Notes: a model not told the origin generated them from the sequence alone. DNA of 64,000 nt from Falsihalocynthiibacter halioticoli (GCF_025802015.1 NZ_JAOYFC010000001.1:744001-808000), one strand, 5' to 3'. Positions 52,390-62,038 are shown, counted from the first letter of the stretch. A program made the numbers and translations.

Positions 52390-53820
52390 ATGGCAAAAGC
52401 GAAAGCTACCGGTAAAATCACTCAGGTGATTGGCGCCGTTGTAGACGTTAAATTCGAAGGCGAGCTGCCTGAGATTTTGAACGCTCTCGAAACTGACAAT
52501 AATGGCAAGGCTCTCGTCCTTGAGGTTGCACAGCACCTTGGCGAGAACACAGTCCGCACAATTGCGATGGACGGGACCGAAGGCCTCGTTCGTGGCGCTG
52601 AAGTTGTGGACCGTGGCGAGCCGATCTCTGTTCCCGTGGGAACAGGTACACTTGGCCGTATCCTCAACGTTACCGGCGATCCGGTTGACGAGCAGGGCCC
52701 TGTGAAAACAGATACAAAACGTGCGATCCACCAGCCAGCACCAGATTTCGCCGAGCAGTCCACTGCTTCTGAAATCCTCGTGACAGGCATTAAGGTGATC
52801 GACCTTCTCGCCCCATATACAAAGGGTGGTAAGATTGGTCTCTTCGGTGGTGCGGGTGTTGGTAAAACAGTTCTCATCATGGAACTCATCAACAACATCG
52901 CCAAAGTGCACTCTGGCCTCTCCGTGTTTGCGGGTGTTGGCGAGCGTACACGTGAAGGTAACGACCTTTACCACGAGATGATCGAATCCGGCGTTATCGT
53001 TCCTGATAACCTCGACGAGTCGAAAATTGCGCTGGTTTACGGTCAGATGAACGAGCCTCCCGGTGCGCGTATGCGTGTTGCTCTCTCCGGTCTGACACTG
53101 GCCGAGCAGTTCCGCGACGAGACTGGTTCTGACGTTCTGTTCTTCGTTGACAACATCTTCCGCTTTACACAGGCGGGTTCCGAGGTGTCTGCGCTTCTTG
53201 GCCGTATTCCTTCGGCTGTGGGCTACCAGCCTACACTGGCGACAGACATGGGTGCGCTGCAGGAGCGGATTACATCGACCAAAGCCGGTTCGATTACATC
53301 GGTTCAAGCGGTTTACGTCCCTGCGGATGACCTTACCGACCCTGCGCCAGCGACATCGTTTGCGCACCTCGATGCGACAACCGTTCTGTCGCGTGCGATC
53401 TCGGAGCTTGGTATCTACCCTGCGGTGGACCCACTCGACTCCTCATCGCGCCTGATGGACCCTGCGGTTCTTGGTGAAGAGCACTACAACGTTGCCCGTG
53501 ACATCCAAGGTATCCTCCAGCGCTACAAGTCGCTTCAGGACATCATCGCGATTCTCGGCATGGACGAACTTTCCGAGGAAGATAAGCTGACCGTTGCTCG
53601 CGCACGGAAAATCCAGCGTTTCCTCAGCCAGCCGTTCGACGTTGCGAAAGTCTTCACAGGCTCTGACGGTGTTCAGGTTCCGCTCGAAGAAACAATCGCA
53701 TCGTTCAAAGCCGTTGTTGCCGGTGAATACGATCACCTCCCAGAAGGCGCCTTCTACATGGTTGGCGGCATCGACGAAGTGATCGCCAAAGCCGAGAAAA
53801 TGGCTGCTGACGCTGCTTAA
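52390..53820 (+). CDS. atpD: F1F0 ATP synthase beta subunit
   Basis: 476-residue catalytic subunit. P-loop GGAGVGKTV near residue 155, catalytic GERTREGNDLYHEM near 190 and DELSEEDKLTVARARKIQRFLSQPF near 395. A GGACCGGAG ribosome-binding site precedes the ATG. Followed after 62 bp by atpC. Confidence 0.98.
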   Translation: MAKAKATGKITQVIGAVVDVKFEGELPEILNALETDNNGKALVLEVAQHLGENTVRTIAMDGTEGLVRGAEVVDRGEPISVPVGTGTLGRILNVTGDPVDEQGPVKTDTKRAIHQPAPDFAEQSTASEILVTGIKVIDLLAPYTKGGKIGLFGGAGVGKTVLIMELINNIAKVHSGLSVFAGVGERTREGNDLYHEMIESGVIVPDNLDESKIALVYGQMNEPPGARMRVALSGLTLAEQFRDETGSDVLFFVDNIFRFTQAGSEVSALLGRIPSAVGYQPTLATDMGALQERITSTKAGSITSVQAVYVPADDLTDPAPATSFAHLDATTVLSRAISELGIYPAVDPLDSSSRLMDPAVLGEEHYNVARDIQGILQRYKSLQDIIAILGMDELSEEDKLTVARARKIQRFLSQPFDVAKVFTGSDGVQVPLEETIASFKAVVAGEYDHLPEGAFYMVGGIDEVIAKAEKMAADAA

Positions 53821-53882
53821 TCTAACGGGTCTGCTCTGGTTCGGGTTTCCGAGCCAGAGTAGCGCCGCTGAAGGAGGCCAAT

Positions 53883-54296
53883 ATGGCTGATACACTGCAG
53901 TTTGATCTGGTATCCCCCGAGCGCAGCCTTGCGTCGTTTCAGGCCACCGAGGTGCAAATCCCCGGAGCCGAAGGCGACCTCACAGCAATGGCCGATCACG
54001 CGCCGCTGATTACAACGCTGCGCCCTGGCATCCTCAAGGTTGTGGGCAAAGACGGCACTCAGGAATTCGTCGTAACTGGCGGGTTTGCAGAGATTTCTGC
54101 TGAAGCGACTTCTGTTCTCGCAGAACGCGCCATGCCGGTTGCCGAAGCGACACAAGAGGTTATCGACGAAGTGTTTGCCGAGTTTGCGGCTGCACGCGAG
54201 ACAATCTCTGCAGATCGCCAAGACGCGCTGAACAAGCAAGTTGCCGATCTGAATGCGATCGCAACACAGCTTGGACTTGCTACAAAATCTGCCTGA
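53883..54296 (+). CDS. atpC: F1F0 ATP synthase epsilon subunit
   Basis: 137 residues. N-terminal beta sandwich (LQFDLVSPERSLASFQATEVQIPGAEGDLTAMADHAPLITTLRPG) and a C-terminal helical tail (QEVIDEVFAEFAAARETISADRQDALNKQVADLNAI). AAGGAGG lies 5 bp before the ATG. Last gene of the operon; F0 genes are not in the window. Confidence 0.96.
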   Translation: MADTLQFDLVSPERSLASFQATEVQIPGAEGDLTAMADHAPLITTLRPGILKVVGKDGTQEFVVTGGFAEISAEATSVLAERAMPVAEATQEVIDEVFAEFAAARETISADRQDALNKQVADLNAIATQLGLATKSA

Positions 54297-54320
54297 TACC
54301 AGTCGGATCAACAAAATTCA

Positions 54321-54353
54321 AAAGCCCTGCGCCACAAGCGCGGGGCTTTTTTT
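54321..54353 (+). terminator. Terminator of the atpHAGDC operon
   Basis: 12-bp stem (54321-54332 with 54338-54349, one G:U pair), 5-nt loop CACAA and a run of seven T. Lies 25 bp after the atpC stop. Confidence 0.94.
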
Positions 54354-54422
54354 GTTTCCGTTAGACAAGTATCGTTGTAGCGCGCAATCGATCTCGCACC
54401 GCGTAGCAGTTCGTGGGGCTGG

Positions 54423-54779
54423 TTATTTCAACAAATCACCAACAATGCCCACTGCATCGATAACGGTTGAAACGTCGTCGGTCACTTCCAAGATTTCGTC
54501 ATCTACGCGGATGTACCTGTTGCCTTTACCTGGGGGCTTCAGCTTCCACTTCGAAAGGTCCCCGATATCTGTGTATTTTAGATCGACCGGTAGCTTTGCG
54601 CCGCGGGTATAGCGTTTGATCTGGCCTGGAGGAATTGCTTTCGGTCCCTTGCCAGGCTTGTCTATCTGAACTTTTTCACCTTTTGCTTTTCCGCCTTTTT
54701 CATTTGCATCGGCCATATCTGCGCCGCCAAGCGCTAAGGATATTGCGAGGGCAAAGGATAGTGATGAGGCAAGTCTCAT
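54423..54779 (-). CDS. RcnB-like periplasmic protein
   Basis: 118 residues: signal peptide (MRLASSLSFALAISLALGGADMADA), a Lys/Gly-rich linker, then the RcnB-type block (KRYTRGAKLPVDLKYTDIGDLSKWKLKPPGKGNRYIRVDDEILEVTDDVSTVIDAVGIVGDLL). RcnB of E. coli takes part in nickel/cobalt homeostasis; many homologues are of unknown role. AAGGAG precedes ATG 54779 by 6 bp. Confidence 0.83.
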   Translation of the reverse strand: MRLASSLSFALAISLALGGADMADANEKGGKAKGEKVQIDKPGKGPKAIPPGQIKRYTRGAKLPVDLKYTDIGDLSKWKLKPPGKGNRYIRVDDEILEVTDDVSTVIDAVGIVGDLLK

Positions 54780-55000
54780 GGGCGGCTCCTTAGAAAGGTG
54801 GGCTGGGACTTTGAAGGTAATGTCGCAAAGACGTACTATCAACCCAACTTGGATTTAGGAGCGCTGGTAATTGAATCTTAGGCAGTGGATGCTTTGAAGT
54901 CACGGCGCGGTACCCGTTTCCGCGGTCCCCCTATTTCTGCCATGATTTCCGGTTTATCCTTGCTGCTATACGAGTACGGCCGATTTTTGAGTGATTGATT

Positions 55001-55351
55001 ATGATGCGCATGCAGCCCCATATGCTTGGGATTCAACAAGATACAACAGTTCTATTCTCTGATTTTCAGCACAACGGAGAGATGTGGACAGGGACTGGTG
55101 ATCGCGAATTCCGTAGCGAAATCACGTTTGAGGAGCCGTTTCTAAAGCCGCCCATCATGCAGGTGAGCGTGGAGCTTTGGGATTTTGATCACGAAACGAA
55201 CCAGCGCGCTGAGTTGGTTGCCGAGGACATTGGCAAATCCGGCTTTACGCTCGTTTTCAAAACATGGGGTGACACGCGCGTCGCGCGAATGCGCGCGACG
55301 TGGACAGCGTTTGGGCCTGTTAAGAATGAGGATGATTGGGACGTCGAATGA
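55001..55351 (+). CDS. H-type lectin domain protein
   Basis: 116 residues, essentially one H-type lectin domain (LGIQQDTTVLFSDFQHNGEMWTGTGDREFRSEITFEEPFLKPPIMQVSVELWDFDH...TWGDTRVARMRATWTAFG). No signal peptide. Several ATGs cluster at 55001-55022 and none has a strong ribosome-binding site, so the start is uncertain by up to seven residues. The carbohydrate specificity and biological role are unknown. Converges with prs. Confidence 0.78.
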   Translation: MMRMQPHMLGIQQDTTVLFSDFQHNGEMWTGTGDREFRSEITFEEPFLKPPIMQVSVELWDFDHETNQRAELVAEDIGKSGFTLVFKTWGDTRVARMRATWTAFGPVKNEDDWDVE

Positions 55352-55368
55352 CAACGCCCCAAATGCGT

Positions 55369-56385
55369 TTAACCCGCGTAGGTGCCTTCGTAGATCGGGC
55401 CGAGGGTTTCGGCCTCAAACAGCGAGGAAACCGAGGTACCGTTCCATGTGTTGAGGATGGCTTGGGCAAACATCGGAGCCGTTGGCACGATCCGAATGTT
55501 CGGTGTGTTCTTGACCGCATCGGTTGGCTGGATTGAGTCAGTGATGACAAGCGATTTCATGACCGACTTTTCGACGCGCTCAACAGCGGGGCCAGACATA
55601 ACGCCATGGGTGATATAGGAATGCACTTCCTTTGCGCCATTTTCCATCAGCACTTCGGCCGCCTTACAGAGCGTACCAGCGGTATCGACCATATCGTCCA
55701 CGATGATGCAGGTTTTCCCTGTCACATCACCAATCACCGTCATCTCGGCAATCTCGCCGGGCTTCTCGCGGCGTTTATCAACGATCGAGAGCGGCGCGTT
55801 GATCCGCTTGGCAAGCTCGCGTGCACGGCCAACGCCACCAACATCGGGTGACACGACCATGATTTCGTCCATGCGGCCTTTGAACTCGTGTTCGATATCA
55901 AGGGCGAAAACGGGCGAGGCGTAGAGGTTGTCTACCGGAATATCAAAGAAGCCCTGAATCTGTGTTGCGTGCAGATCAAGCGTGAGCACCCGCTCAATTC
56001 CAGAGTTTGCGATGAGGTTTGCCACCAGCTTAGCGGAGATCGGTGTGCGGGCCTTTGTACGGCGGTCTTGGCGGGCATAGCCGAAATAGGGGATGACCGC
56101 TGTGATACGCGCAGCAGAGGAGCGGCGCAGCGCATCGGCGATAATCAGCAGCTCCATCAAGTTATCGTTTGCAGGGTTCGAAGTCGGCTGGATGATGAAC
56201 ATATCCTCGCCGCGTACGTTTTCGAAGACTTCGACGAAAATCTCCTGATCGTTGAAGCGCTCGACGCGGGCATCCACAAGCCCAACATTTACCCCGCGAT
56301 GCAGGGACATGCGCCGCGCGACGGCGGAGGCAAGTGGGCGATTGGCGTTTCCGGAAATGAGCTTGGGAGCAGTTGTGGTGGGCAT
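55369..56385 (-). CDS. prs: Ribose-phosphate pyrophosphokinase
   Basis: 338 residues; makes PRPP from ribose 5-phosphate and ATP for purine, pyrimidine, histidine and NAD synthesis. Motifs: FVEVFENVRGEDMFIIQPTSNPANDNLMELLI near 52-80, YARQDRR near 105, and the PRPP loop CIIVDDMVDTAGTLCKAAE near 232-250. GGGGAA precedes the ATG. Its product feeds HisG in the same window. Confidence 0.97.
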   Translation of the reverse strand: MPTTTAPKLISGNANRPLASAVARRMSLHRGVNVGLVDARVERFNDQEIFVEVFENVRGEDMFIIQPTSNPANDNLMELLIIADALRRSSAARITAVIPYFGYARQDRRTKARTPISAKLVANLIANSGIERVLTLDLHATQIQGFFDIPVDNLYASPVFALDIEHEFKGRMDEIMVVSPDVGGVGRARELAKRINAPLSIVDKRREKPGEIAEMTVIGDVTGKTCIIVDDMVDTAGTLCKAAEVLMENGAKEVHSYITHGVMSGPAVERVEKSVMKSLVITDSIQPTDAVKNTPNIRIVPTAPMFAQAILNTWNGTSVSSLFEAETLGPIYEGTYAG

Positions 56386-56430
56386 GGCAGCGGTTCCCCA
56401 GATTGGATGTCACATGACAGAATCGTAACG

Positions 56431-56458
56431 TTGACACCGCTTACCATCCGGTTACGGT
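56431..56458 (+). promoter_or_regulatory. Candidate promoter of the HCCA isomerase gene
   Basis: Perfect -35 TTGACA, 16-bp spacer and a weak -10 TACGGT, about 33 bp upstream of the start codon. Confidence 0.4.
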
Positions 56459-56491
56459 CTTGCCAAAGAAAATGCCTCAGGGAGCGCTAAA

Positions 56492-57088
56492 ATGACCCAG
56501 ATTGACTATTATTTCGCAACAATGTCGCCGTTTACCTATCTTGCTGGTGGGCGACTTGAGGAGGTCGCGGCAAAACACGGCGCTACTGTGAAATATAAAC
56601 CGCTGGATATTATGGCGCTGTTTTCCCGCACCGGTGGCACTCCGCCAAAGGATCGCCATCCGAACCGCATCGAATACCGGCTTCAGGAACTCAAGCGGGT
56701 CGCGAAGCACAACGACATGCCGATCAACCTTAAACCAGCGCATTGGCCCGGGAATATGGCGCCGTCGGCCTATGCAATTATCGCGGCACAGAATGCGGGC
56801 GGCGGTGATGTTGGAGGGTTAACTCAAGCGATCTTGCGCGCCTGTTGGGCCGAAGAGAAAGACGTTGCGGATGAAAGCGTGATCCGCGAGGCGCTTTCGG
56901 CGCATGGTTTCGATCCGGAACTGGTAAACTCAGGCTTGCTAAGCGGCGCGGAAACCTATTCGCGCAACCTTGACGAAGCGGTCGAGGCCGGAGCCTTTGG
57001 CGCACCGACCTATATCGTGGGCAAGGAAGTGTTTTGGGGGCAAGATCGCCTTGATTACCTCGATGACTATCTTGCCGAGATCTCCTAG
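56492..57088 (+). CDS. 2-hydroxychromene-2-carboxylate isomerase family protein (DsbA fold)
   Basis: 198 residues, kappa-GST/DsbA-like thioredoxin fold. Start IDYYFATMSPFTYLAGGRLEEVAAKHGA with Ser in the place of the glutathione-activating residue, and cis-Pro segment GAFGAPTYIVGKEVFWGQDRLDYLDDYL at the C terminus. GGGAGC lies before the ATG. Family enzymes isomerise aromatic catabolites using glutathione; the real substrate here is not evident. Overlaps the threonine aldolase end by 4 bp. Confidence 0.87.
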   Translation: MTQIDYYFATMSPFTYLAGGRLEEVAAKHGATVKYKPLDIMALFSRTGGTPPKDRHPNRIEYRLQELKRVAKHNDMPINLKPAHWPGNMAPSAYAIIAAQNAGGGDVGGLTQAILRACWAEEKDVADESVIREALSAHGFDPELVNSGLLSGAETYSRNLDEAVEAGAFGAPTYIVGKEVFWGQDRLDYLDDYLAEIS

Positions 57089-58131
57089 CTCTTAAACAAG
57101 CCAAGAAACTGGTCGATGGCCGAGCGGTCGATTGACCAGTCGCACACAAATCGCGCCAGCAACGGCTCATCAGGGTCGGCACCTTCGAGCGTGCCTGACA
57201 TGATGTGATACTTCGCGCCACCTTCCTTAAGCCGTTTGTGCGTGGCGCGGGGCAGGTTAGCGAAGATGATGTTGCCGCCGATCGGTTGGGTGATCTCTGC
57301 TCCTTCTTTGCGCAACCCTTCGGCCAGATAGGCGGTTGTTGCATTGGCCTGTTCAGCATTTTTGAGCCAGAGGTCGTCCGTCAGGTAGGCTTGCATTTGC
57401 GCGGCAAGATAGCGGTTCTTGGAAAAGAGATGCGCCGCCCGTTTGCGACGAAGTTCGAATTGGGCCGCAAGCTCGGGGTTAAAGAAGATCGCCGCCTCAA
57501 CGCCCAGCAATCCGTTTTTCGTTCCGCCAAAGCTCAGACAATCAATGCCGGCTTCCCACGACATCTCTGCGGGGCTGCATCCAAGCGTCGCGACGGCGTT
57601 GGCAAAGCGCGCGCCATCCATATGCGTGGAAAGCCCATATTGCGTGGCAACGCCCGTGATAGAGCGGATTTCTTCGAGGCTATAGATCGAGCCGGTTTCG
57701 GTGATCTGGGTAATGGAAACAGGGCCGCGCTGGGGCCCGTGAACGCCGCGGTTCTCTTCCAGCAGCAGTTTGGCTTCAAGATCGCCGGCCGTCATCTTGC
57801 CGTCGGTTGTTGGCACCAAAGTGAGCTTCGCGCCGCCGGTAAAGAACTCGGGTGCGTTGCATTCATCTTCGTGGATATGTGCGCGATTAGAACAGAAAAT
57901 GGTTTCAAACGGCTTGGTGATTGTCGAAAGGATCAGCGAATTCGCCGCCGTTCCTGTGGCCACCAAATAGACAGAGGCTTTAGGCGCCTCAAATAGCTCG
58001 CGTATCTTCGCGGATACCTGTGCAGAGAGCGGATCAGAACCATAAGCCGAGGCATAGCCCTCATTCGCATGAGAAAGAGCAGCCAGCACAGATGGGTGCG
58101 CGGGGCCGGAATTATCGCTTTCAAAAAACAT
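57085..58131 (-). CDS. Low-specificity L-threonine aldolase-like PLP enzyme
   Basis: 348-residue fold-type I PLP enzyme. Starts MFFESDNSGPAHPSVLAALSHANEGYASAYGSD; PLP Lys in SFGGTKNGLLG near residue 201; SNRAHIHEDECNAPEFFTGG and HMDGARFANAV are typical of threonine aldolases, which split threonine to glycine and acetaldehyde. The start at 58131 overlaps the ycgN stop (TGATG); the longer frame upstream lies inside ycgN. Confidence 0.9.
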   Translation of the reverse strand: MFFESDNSGPAHPSVLAALSHANEGYASAYGSDPLSAQVSAKIRELFEAPKASVYLVATGTAANSLILSTITKPFETIFCSNRAHIHEDECNAPEFFTGGAKLTLVPTTDGKMTAGDLEAKLLLEENRGVHGPQRGPVSITQITETGSIYSLEEIRSITGVATQYGLSTHMDGARFANAVATLGCSPAEMSWEAGIDCLSFGGTKNGLLGVEAAIFFNPELAAQFELRRKRAAHLFSKNRYLAAQMQAYLTDDLWLKNAEQANATTAYLAEGLRKEGAEITQPIGGNIIFANLPRATHKRLKEGGAKYHIMSGTLEGADPDEPLLARFVCDWSIDRSAIDQFLGLFKS

Positions 58132-58601
58132 CAGTCGAGGTCCTCTATGATATAGTTTTCCCATTCCTCTTCGGGGATTTCGAATTCGGGCACGGTCCAG
58201 CCGCGCACGGATTCTCCGGCTTCGTGAACCGTTTCGGGGGTGCCGGAAATCAGAGGATGCCAATCAAAAAGCGGCTTGCCCTCAAACAGCAACCGGTAAG
58301 CGCAGGTGCGCGGCATCCAATAGGCCACATCCTTGATCGTCTCGGGTTTCAGCACAACGCATTCCGGTACGAATTGCTTGCGGATGTCATATTGCGCACA
58401 ACGGCAACTGTCGTCGTCAAGCAGGCGGCACGCCACGCGCGTAAAGGCAACCTCGTTGGTGTCAGGGTCTTCGAGCTTGTTGAGGCAGCATTTTCCGCAG
58501 CCATCACACAGCGCTTCCCACTCCTCGGCGTTCATTTTGGTCAGGGGAATTTTTTCCCAGAATTTGGACCGCAGCCCAGTGCGTTTGATCGGGTCTTTCA
58601 T
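58131..58601 (-). CDS. YcgN/UPF0260 family cysteine-cluster protein
   Basis: 156 residues with eight Cys, including LCDGCGKCCLNKLED at about 31-45 and further Cys in ACRLLDDDSCRCAQYD and MPRTCAYRLL, consistent with a metal or Fe-S site. Function unknown. Middle gene of ribF-ycgN-aldolase, 7 bp after ribF and overlapping the aldolase by 1 bp. Confidence 0.88.
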   Translation of the reverse strand: MKDPIKRTGLRSKFWEKIPLTKMNAEEWEALCDGCGKCCLNKLEDPDTNEVAFTRVACRLLDDDSCRCAQYDIRKQFVPECVVLKPETIKDVAYWMPRTCAYRLLFEGKPLFDWHPLISGTPETVHEAGESVRGWTVPEFEIPEEEWENYIIEDLD

Positions 58602-58608
58602 GGGCGGC

Positions 58609-59550
58609 TCAAGGTGTTTCTAGCGCATCAAGGATGTTCTGCGCTTCTTGGCAGTCCTTGTTCATCTGGGTGATGAGCGCCTCTACGTTTTCAAATTTCA
58701 CTTCGGGGCGCAGGTATTCCACAAGCGCGACTGACAAGTTCTCGCCATAAATGTCGCCTTTGAAATCAAAGATATAGCTCTCGAGGTTCGGGAGGTTTTC
58801 GCCAAACATAGGACGAACACCCATAGAGGCCGCACCGCGGTACTGCCCTTTGTGTGGTCCGGTCAGAATTTCGACCAACACAACGTAAACGCCGAACTTT
58901 GGCGGGTGTAGACCCGTGATCGACATATTTGCGGTTGGATACCCAAGATCGCGGCCGCGTTGGTCTCCGCGGATTACGGGGCCTTCGATGCGGTGGTGGT
59001 GGCCGAGCATCCGCGCGGCGTCGCGCGGGCGGCCTTCGGAGAGCGCTTGGCGGATGGCGGAAGAAGACACTTCCTCGCCGGCGTCATGCATCAATTCGGC
59101 GATTGTGACGTCAAAACCAAGTTCGCGTCCAAACGCGATAAGATCTTGTACGTTGCCGCCACGGTTCTTTCCAAAGCAGAAATCCGCACCAACGGTTACA
59201 TGTTTAACGCCCAGATTTTCCGCGAGGATCACCTCGGCAAACTCTCGGGCGGTCAGGTTCGAGAGTGTGTCGTTGAAGCTGAGTTCGTAGAGCCGCTCAA
59301 CGCCAAGTTTCTCGAGCCGATGCGCTTTGGCCTCTGCATTCATCAGGCGGAAGGCGGGTGCTTTGGGCGCGAAATACTGACGGGGGTGCGGCTCGAATGT
59401 CAGAATGCCAAGCGGACAATCCGGCGCAGCGTTGCGCGCAATGTCGATCACCTTCTGGTGGCCTTTGTGCACGCCATCGAAATTGCCAATGGCAATGCTG
59501 GCGCCACGATCGGCAGGGGCTAGGAATTGGTAATCACGATAAATGCGCAT
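58609..59550 (-). CDS. ribF: Bifunctional riboflavin kinase/FMN adenylyltransferase
   Basis: 313 residues, makes FMN and FAD. FAD synthetase domain with IAIGNFDGVHKGHQKVI near residue 18; kinase domain from about 185 with GDQRGRDLGYPTANMSI. Start MRIYRDYQFL at 59550. First gene of the three-gene minus-strand operon. Supplies the cofactor for flavoenzymes such as the DMGDH-like protein. Confidence 0.95.
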   Translation of the reverse strand: MRIYRDYQFLAPADRGASIAIGNFDGVHKGHQKVIDIARNAAPDCPLGILTFEPHPRQYFAPKAPAFRLMNAEAKAHRLEKLGVERLYELSFNDTLSNLTAREFAEVILAENLGVKHVTVGADFCFGKNRGGNVQDLIAFGRELGFDVTIAELMHDAGEEVSSSAIRQALSEGRPRDAARMLGHHHRIEGPVIRGDQRGRDLGYPTANMSITGLHPPKFGVYVVLVEILTGPHKGQYRGAASMGVRPMFGENLPNLESYIFDFKGDIYGENLSVALVEYLRPEVKFENVEALITQMNKDCQEAQNILDALETP

Positions 59551-59588
59551 GGGTTCGACATATCTTTGGCACCCACCGCACGCAAGGG

Positions 59589-60068
59589 TTAGTCGAACTT
59601 TCGTGACGTAGCGAGGACTTGCGCCTCGCCCTTCAGCACGGGCTTGTCTTTGATCGTGCAGATGCAATCCAGCGCAACGCGGCGGTTGGTGTAGTTAATA
59701 TCCGCAACCGTAACTTCGGCGCGAACAACATCTCCGGGGCGTACCGGCGCAAGAAACTTAAGCGACTGGCCAAGATAGATCGTGCCATGGCCGGGAAGTT
59801 GCTCGCCGATCACCGCCGAAACGAGTCCTGCGGTTAACATCCCGTGGGCGATGCGGCCTTCGAAAATCGTGTCGTGCGCGTAGTCGTCATCCAAGTGAAC
59901 AGGATTGTGGTCGGTCGAGACTTCAGCAAATAGCGCGATATCCCGATCTGTTATTTCCTTTTGGAGATAACGCGACATACCGACTTCCAAATCTTCGATA
60001 CAGATCGTGCCGCGCGGGAGGTTGTCGCGGTGCGGGGCAAGCGGTTCTATGCTTGAAATCTGGGTCAT
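59589..60068 (-). CDS. MaoC-like (R)-specific enoyl-CoA hydratase
   Basis: 159-residue hot-dog-fold protein. The hydratase signature STDHNPVHLDDDYAHDTIFEGRIAHGMLTAGLVSAVIGEQLPGHG at about 52-96 includes the catalytic Asp and His. An AGGACA site precedes ATG 60068. Such enzymes hydrate enoyl-CoA, often to feed polyhydroxyalkanoate synthesis. Confidence 0.9.
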   Translation of the reverse strand: MTQISSIEPLAPHRDNLPRGTICIEDLEVGMSRYLQKEITDRDIALFAEVSTDHNPVHLDDDYAHDTIFEGRIAHGMLTAGLVSAVIGEQLPGHGTIYLGQSLKFLAPVRPGDVVRAEVTVADINYTNRRVALDCICTIKDKPVLKGEAQVLATSRKFD

Positions 60069-60167
60069 TTGGGTGTCCTGCGGCAAGATTTGGTAAGCAA
60101 CAAAAGTTCCGTAAATCACACATTACAGAAATTTTATTACTTTGCAACTGCAGAAAGCCCGGAGGCG

Positions 60168-61043
60168 TCAGCGCAGGAAGCCAATCGAATAAGTGGGCGA
60201 GAGGCTGTGTTTCGCGAGGTAATTGTCCAGAAGCTGTGGGTCTGGCTGTGTTTTGGTTGCCGTTTCAGCGGCTGCGAGGCCACCAGTGATGAACAGGCAA
60301 TCAATATTCTCGCCAATCGCGCCTTGAATATCGGTATGGATGCCATCGCCAATCGCCAATACGCGGGTATCGGGGATGTTTGGATCAAGCTCTGCAAGGC
60401 GGCGGCGGGCGAGGTCATAAATCGGCGCATGTGGCTTGCCGAAGTAGAGGCTTTCGCCGCCCATTTCCGTATAGAGTGCCGCCAATGCGCCGGCGCAGTA
60501 TTCGCGGCGATCACCACGGTCCACGACGATATCGGGGTTGGCACAGAGCAATTTCAGACCGCGCGCCTTAGCCGAGAGGAACGTGGGGCGGTTTACTTCG
60601 GGTTCGGCTTGCGCATCCGGTGCGCCGCAACAGACGATGCCCTCAGCCTCTTCGAGCGGAACAGTCGTGATTTCGTGGGGATTGTGCAGGAGGTGCAGCG
60701 GTTTGAAAAACGCAGCTTTCTCTTCTTCGGTGCCCATGAAATAGACCTTGTCCCCAACGATGCCTTCAAACATCGCCGCACGCGCGGAATCGCCAGAGGT
60801 TGCAATGGTGTCCCATGCGTCAGTCGGAACGCCGAAGCCCTTGAGCTGAATTTCGACCGAGGCGCGAGGGCGGGGTGAGTTTGTCAGCAAAACAACCTTA
60901 CCGCCGGTTTTGCGATAGGCTTGGAGGGCCGCAACCGCATCGGGCAGAGCCGCGACACCATCGTGGACACAGCCCCAGAGATCGACGAACAGCGCGTCAT
61001 AGGGGGCGGAAATCTCGGCCAGCGATTGAACGATACGTGTCAT
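60168..61043 (-). CDS. HAD-superfamily hydrolase, subfamily IIA (TIGR01459-like)
   Basis: 291 residues. Nucleophile motif DALFVDLWGCVHDGV near residue 16, with Trp-Gly after the Leu instead of the usual DxDGT; motif II LLTNSPRP near 53; motif IV GDGIHTDIQGA near 245. Resembles NagD/phosphoglycolate phosphatase-like enzymes. Substrate unknown. Confidence 0.88.
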   Translation of the reverse strand: MTRIVQSLAEISAPYDALFVDLWGCVHDGVAALPDAVAALQAYRKTGGKVVLLTNSPRPRASVEIQLKGFGVPTDAWDTIATSGDSARAAMFEGIVGDKVYFMGTEEEKAAFFKPLHLLHNPHEITTVPLEEAEGIVCCGAPDAQAEPEVNRPTFLSAKARGLKLLCANPDIVVDRGDRREYCAGALAALYTEMGGESLYFGKPHAPIYDLARRRLAELDPNIPDTRVLAIGDGIHTDIQGAIGENIDCLFITGGLAAAETATKTQPDPQLLDNYLAKHSLSPTYSIGFLR

Positions 61044-61117
61044 GGGGCACCTGTTTGGAAATGCGAATTTGAAAAGCACCTCGGGGCAGAATGGCCCGCC
61101 CCGAGAGTTTGTCTGGA

Positions 61118-62038
61118 TCAGACCTTGAGGTTTGGAATGATCTGTTTCTTGCGGCTCATGATGCCTGGCAGGACAACGCTGTCGCCCTCAACGGTTGCGC
61201 CAAAGCTCTTCTCGGCCACGGATTTCACGGTTTCGTTTGGAATGAGAAGCGTGGCCTCTTCGTTGAGGATGTCGACAACAAAGAGCAGCACGTGATCAAC
61301 GCCATCTTCCTTGGCAACGTCACCACAGGAATTCAGCAGGCTTGCTTTGCGGTCCAGAACGATAGCGGGCGCAGTCGTTTCCAGTACGGACACGCGGAAT
61401 TTGGTGCCGTCCACGGCATATTCCTTGCTGTCCATGCGGATCAACTCGGCGTCGCTAAAGGCCGAAACGTCGGACTTTGCAGCGAACATTTCAGAGGCAT
61501 ACTCAGAGATGTCGAGGCCCAATTCACCGGCAAGTTTCTCGGCCAGTGCTTTGTCTTGATCTGTCGTTGTAGGGGAGCGGAATTCCAGCGTATCCGACAG
61601 GATGCAGGACAGCATAACGCCCTTAACCCAATCTGGCATTTTCTCTGCGTTTGGTCCCATCAGGTTGTGCATGATGGTTGCGGTACAGGCCAGCGGGCGG
61701 ATTGTGATGTTGATCGGGCCTTTTGTCTCGATGCCGCCAACGAGCTTGTGGTGGTCGATGATCGCCTGAATGTCAGCGTCGTTGATGTTATCAGGCAGCT
61801 CGGCAGGGTTGTTCGTATCGACGATCACAACCGGTGTGTCTGCAGAAACTTCGGAGATAATCGAAGGCTTGGTTAGGTCCCAGCGTTTCAGAACAAAGGC
61901 GGCTTCGGTGTTGGGCTCGCCCAAGAGAACGGCTTCTGCTTTCTGTCCTTTGACATCGTTCAGATACCACGCCCAAATGATCGCGGAACCGAGGCTGTCT
62001 GTGTCGGGGGACTTGTGGCCAAATACGAGTGTTGTCAT
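61118..62038 (-). CDS. ppaC: Manganese-dependent inorganic pyrophosphatase (family II)
   Basis: 306 residues. DHH domain with FGHKSPDTDSLGSAI at 6-20 and IIDHHKLVGGIE near 92; C-terminal DHHA2 domain ending VLPGIMSRKKQIIPNLKV. Hydrolyses PPi. The start at 62038 (MTTLVFGHK) fits the family length; an ATG 12 bp upstream is possible. Divergent from the DUF2161 gene. Confidence 0.94.
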   Translation of the reverse strand: MTTLVFGHKSPDTDSLGSAIIWAWYLNDVKGQKAEAVLLGEPNTEAAFVLKRWDLTKPSIISEVSADTPVVIVDTNNPAELPDNINDADIQAIIDHHKLVGGIETKGPINITIRPLACTATIMHNLMGPNAEKMPDWVKGVMLSCILSDTLEFRSPTTTDQDKALAEKLAGELGLDISEYASEMFAAKSDVSAFSDAELIRMDSKEYAVDGTKFRVSVLETTAPAIVLDRKASLLNSCGDVAKEDGVDHVLLFVVDILNEEATLLIPNETVKSVAEKSFGATVEGDSVVLPGIMSRKKQIIPNLKV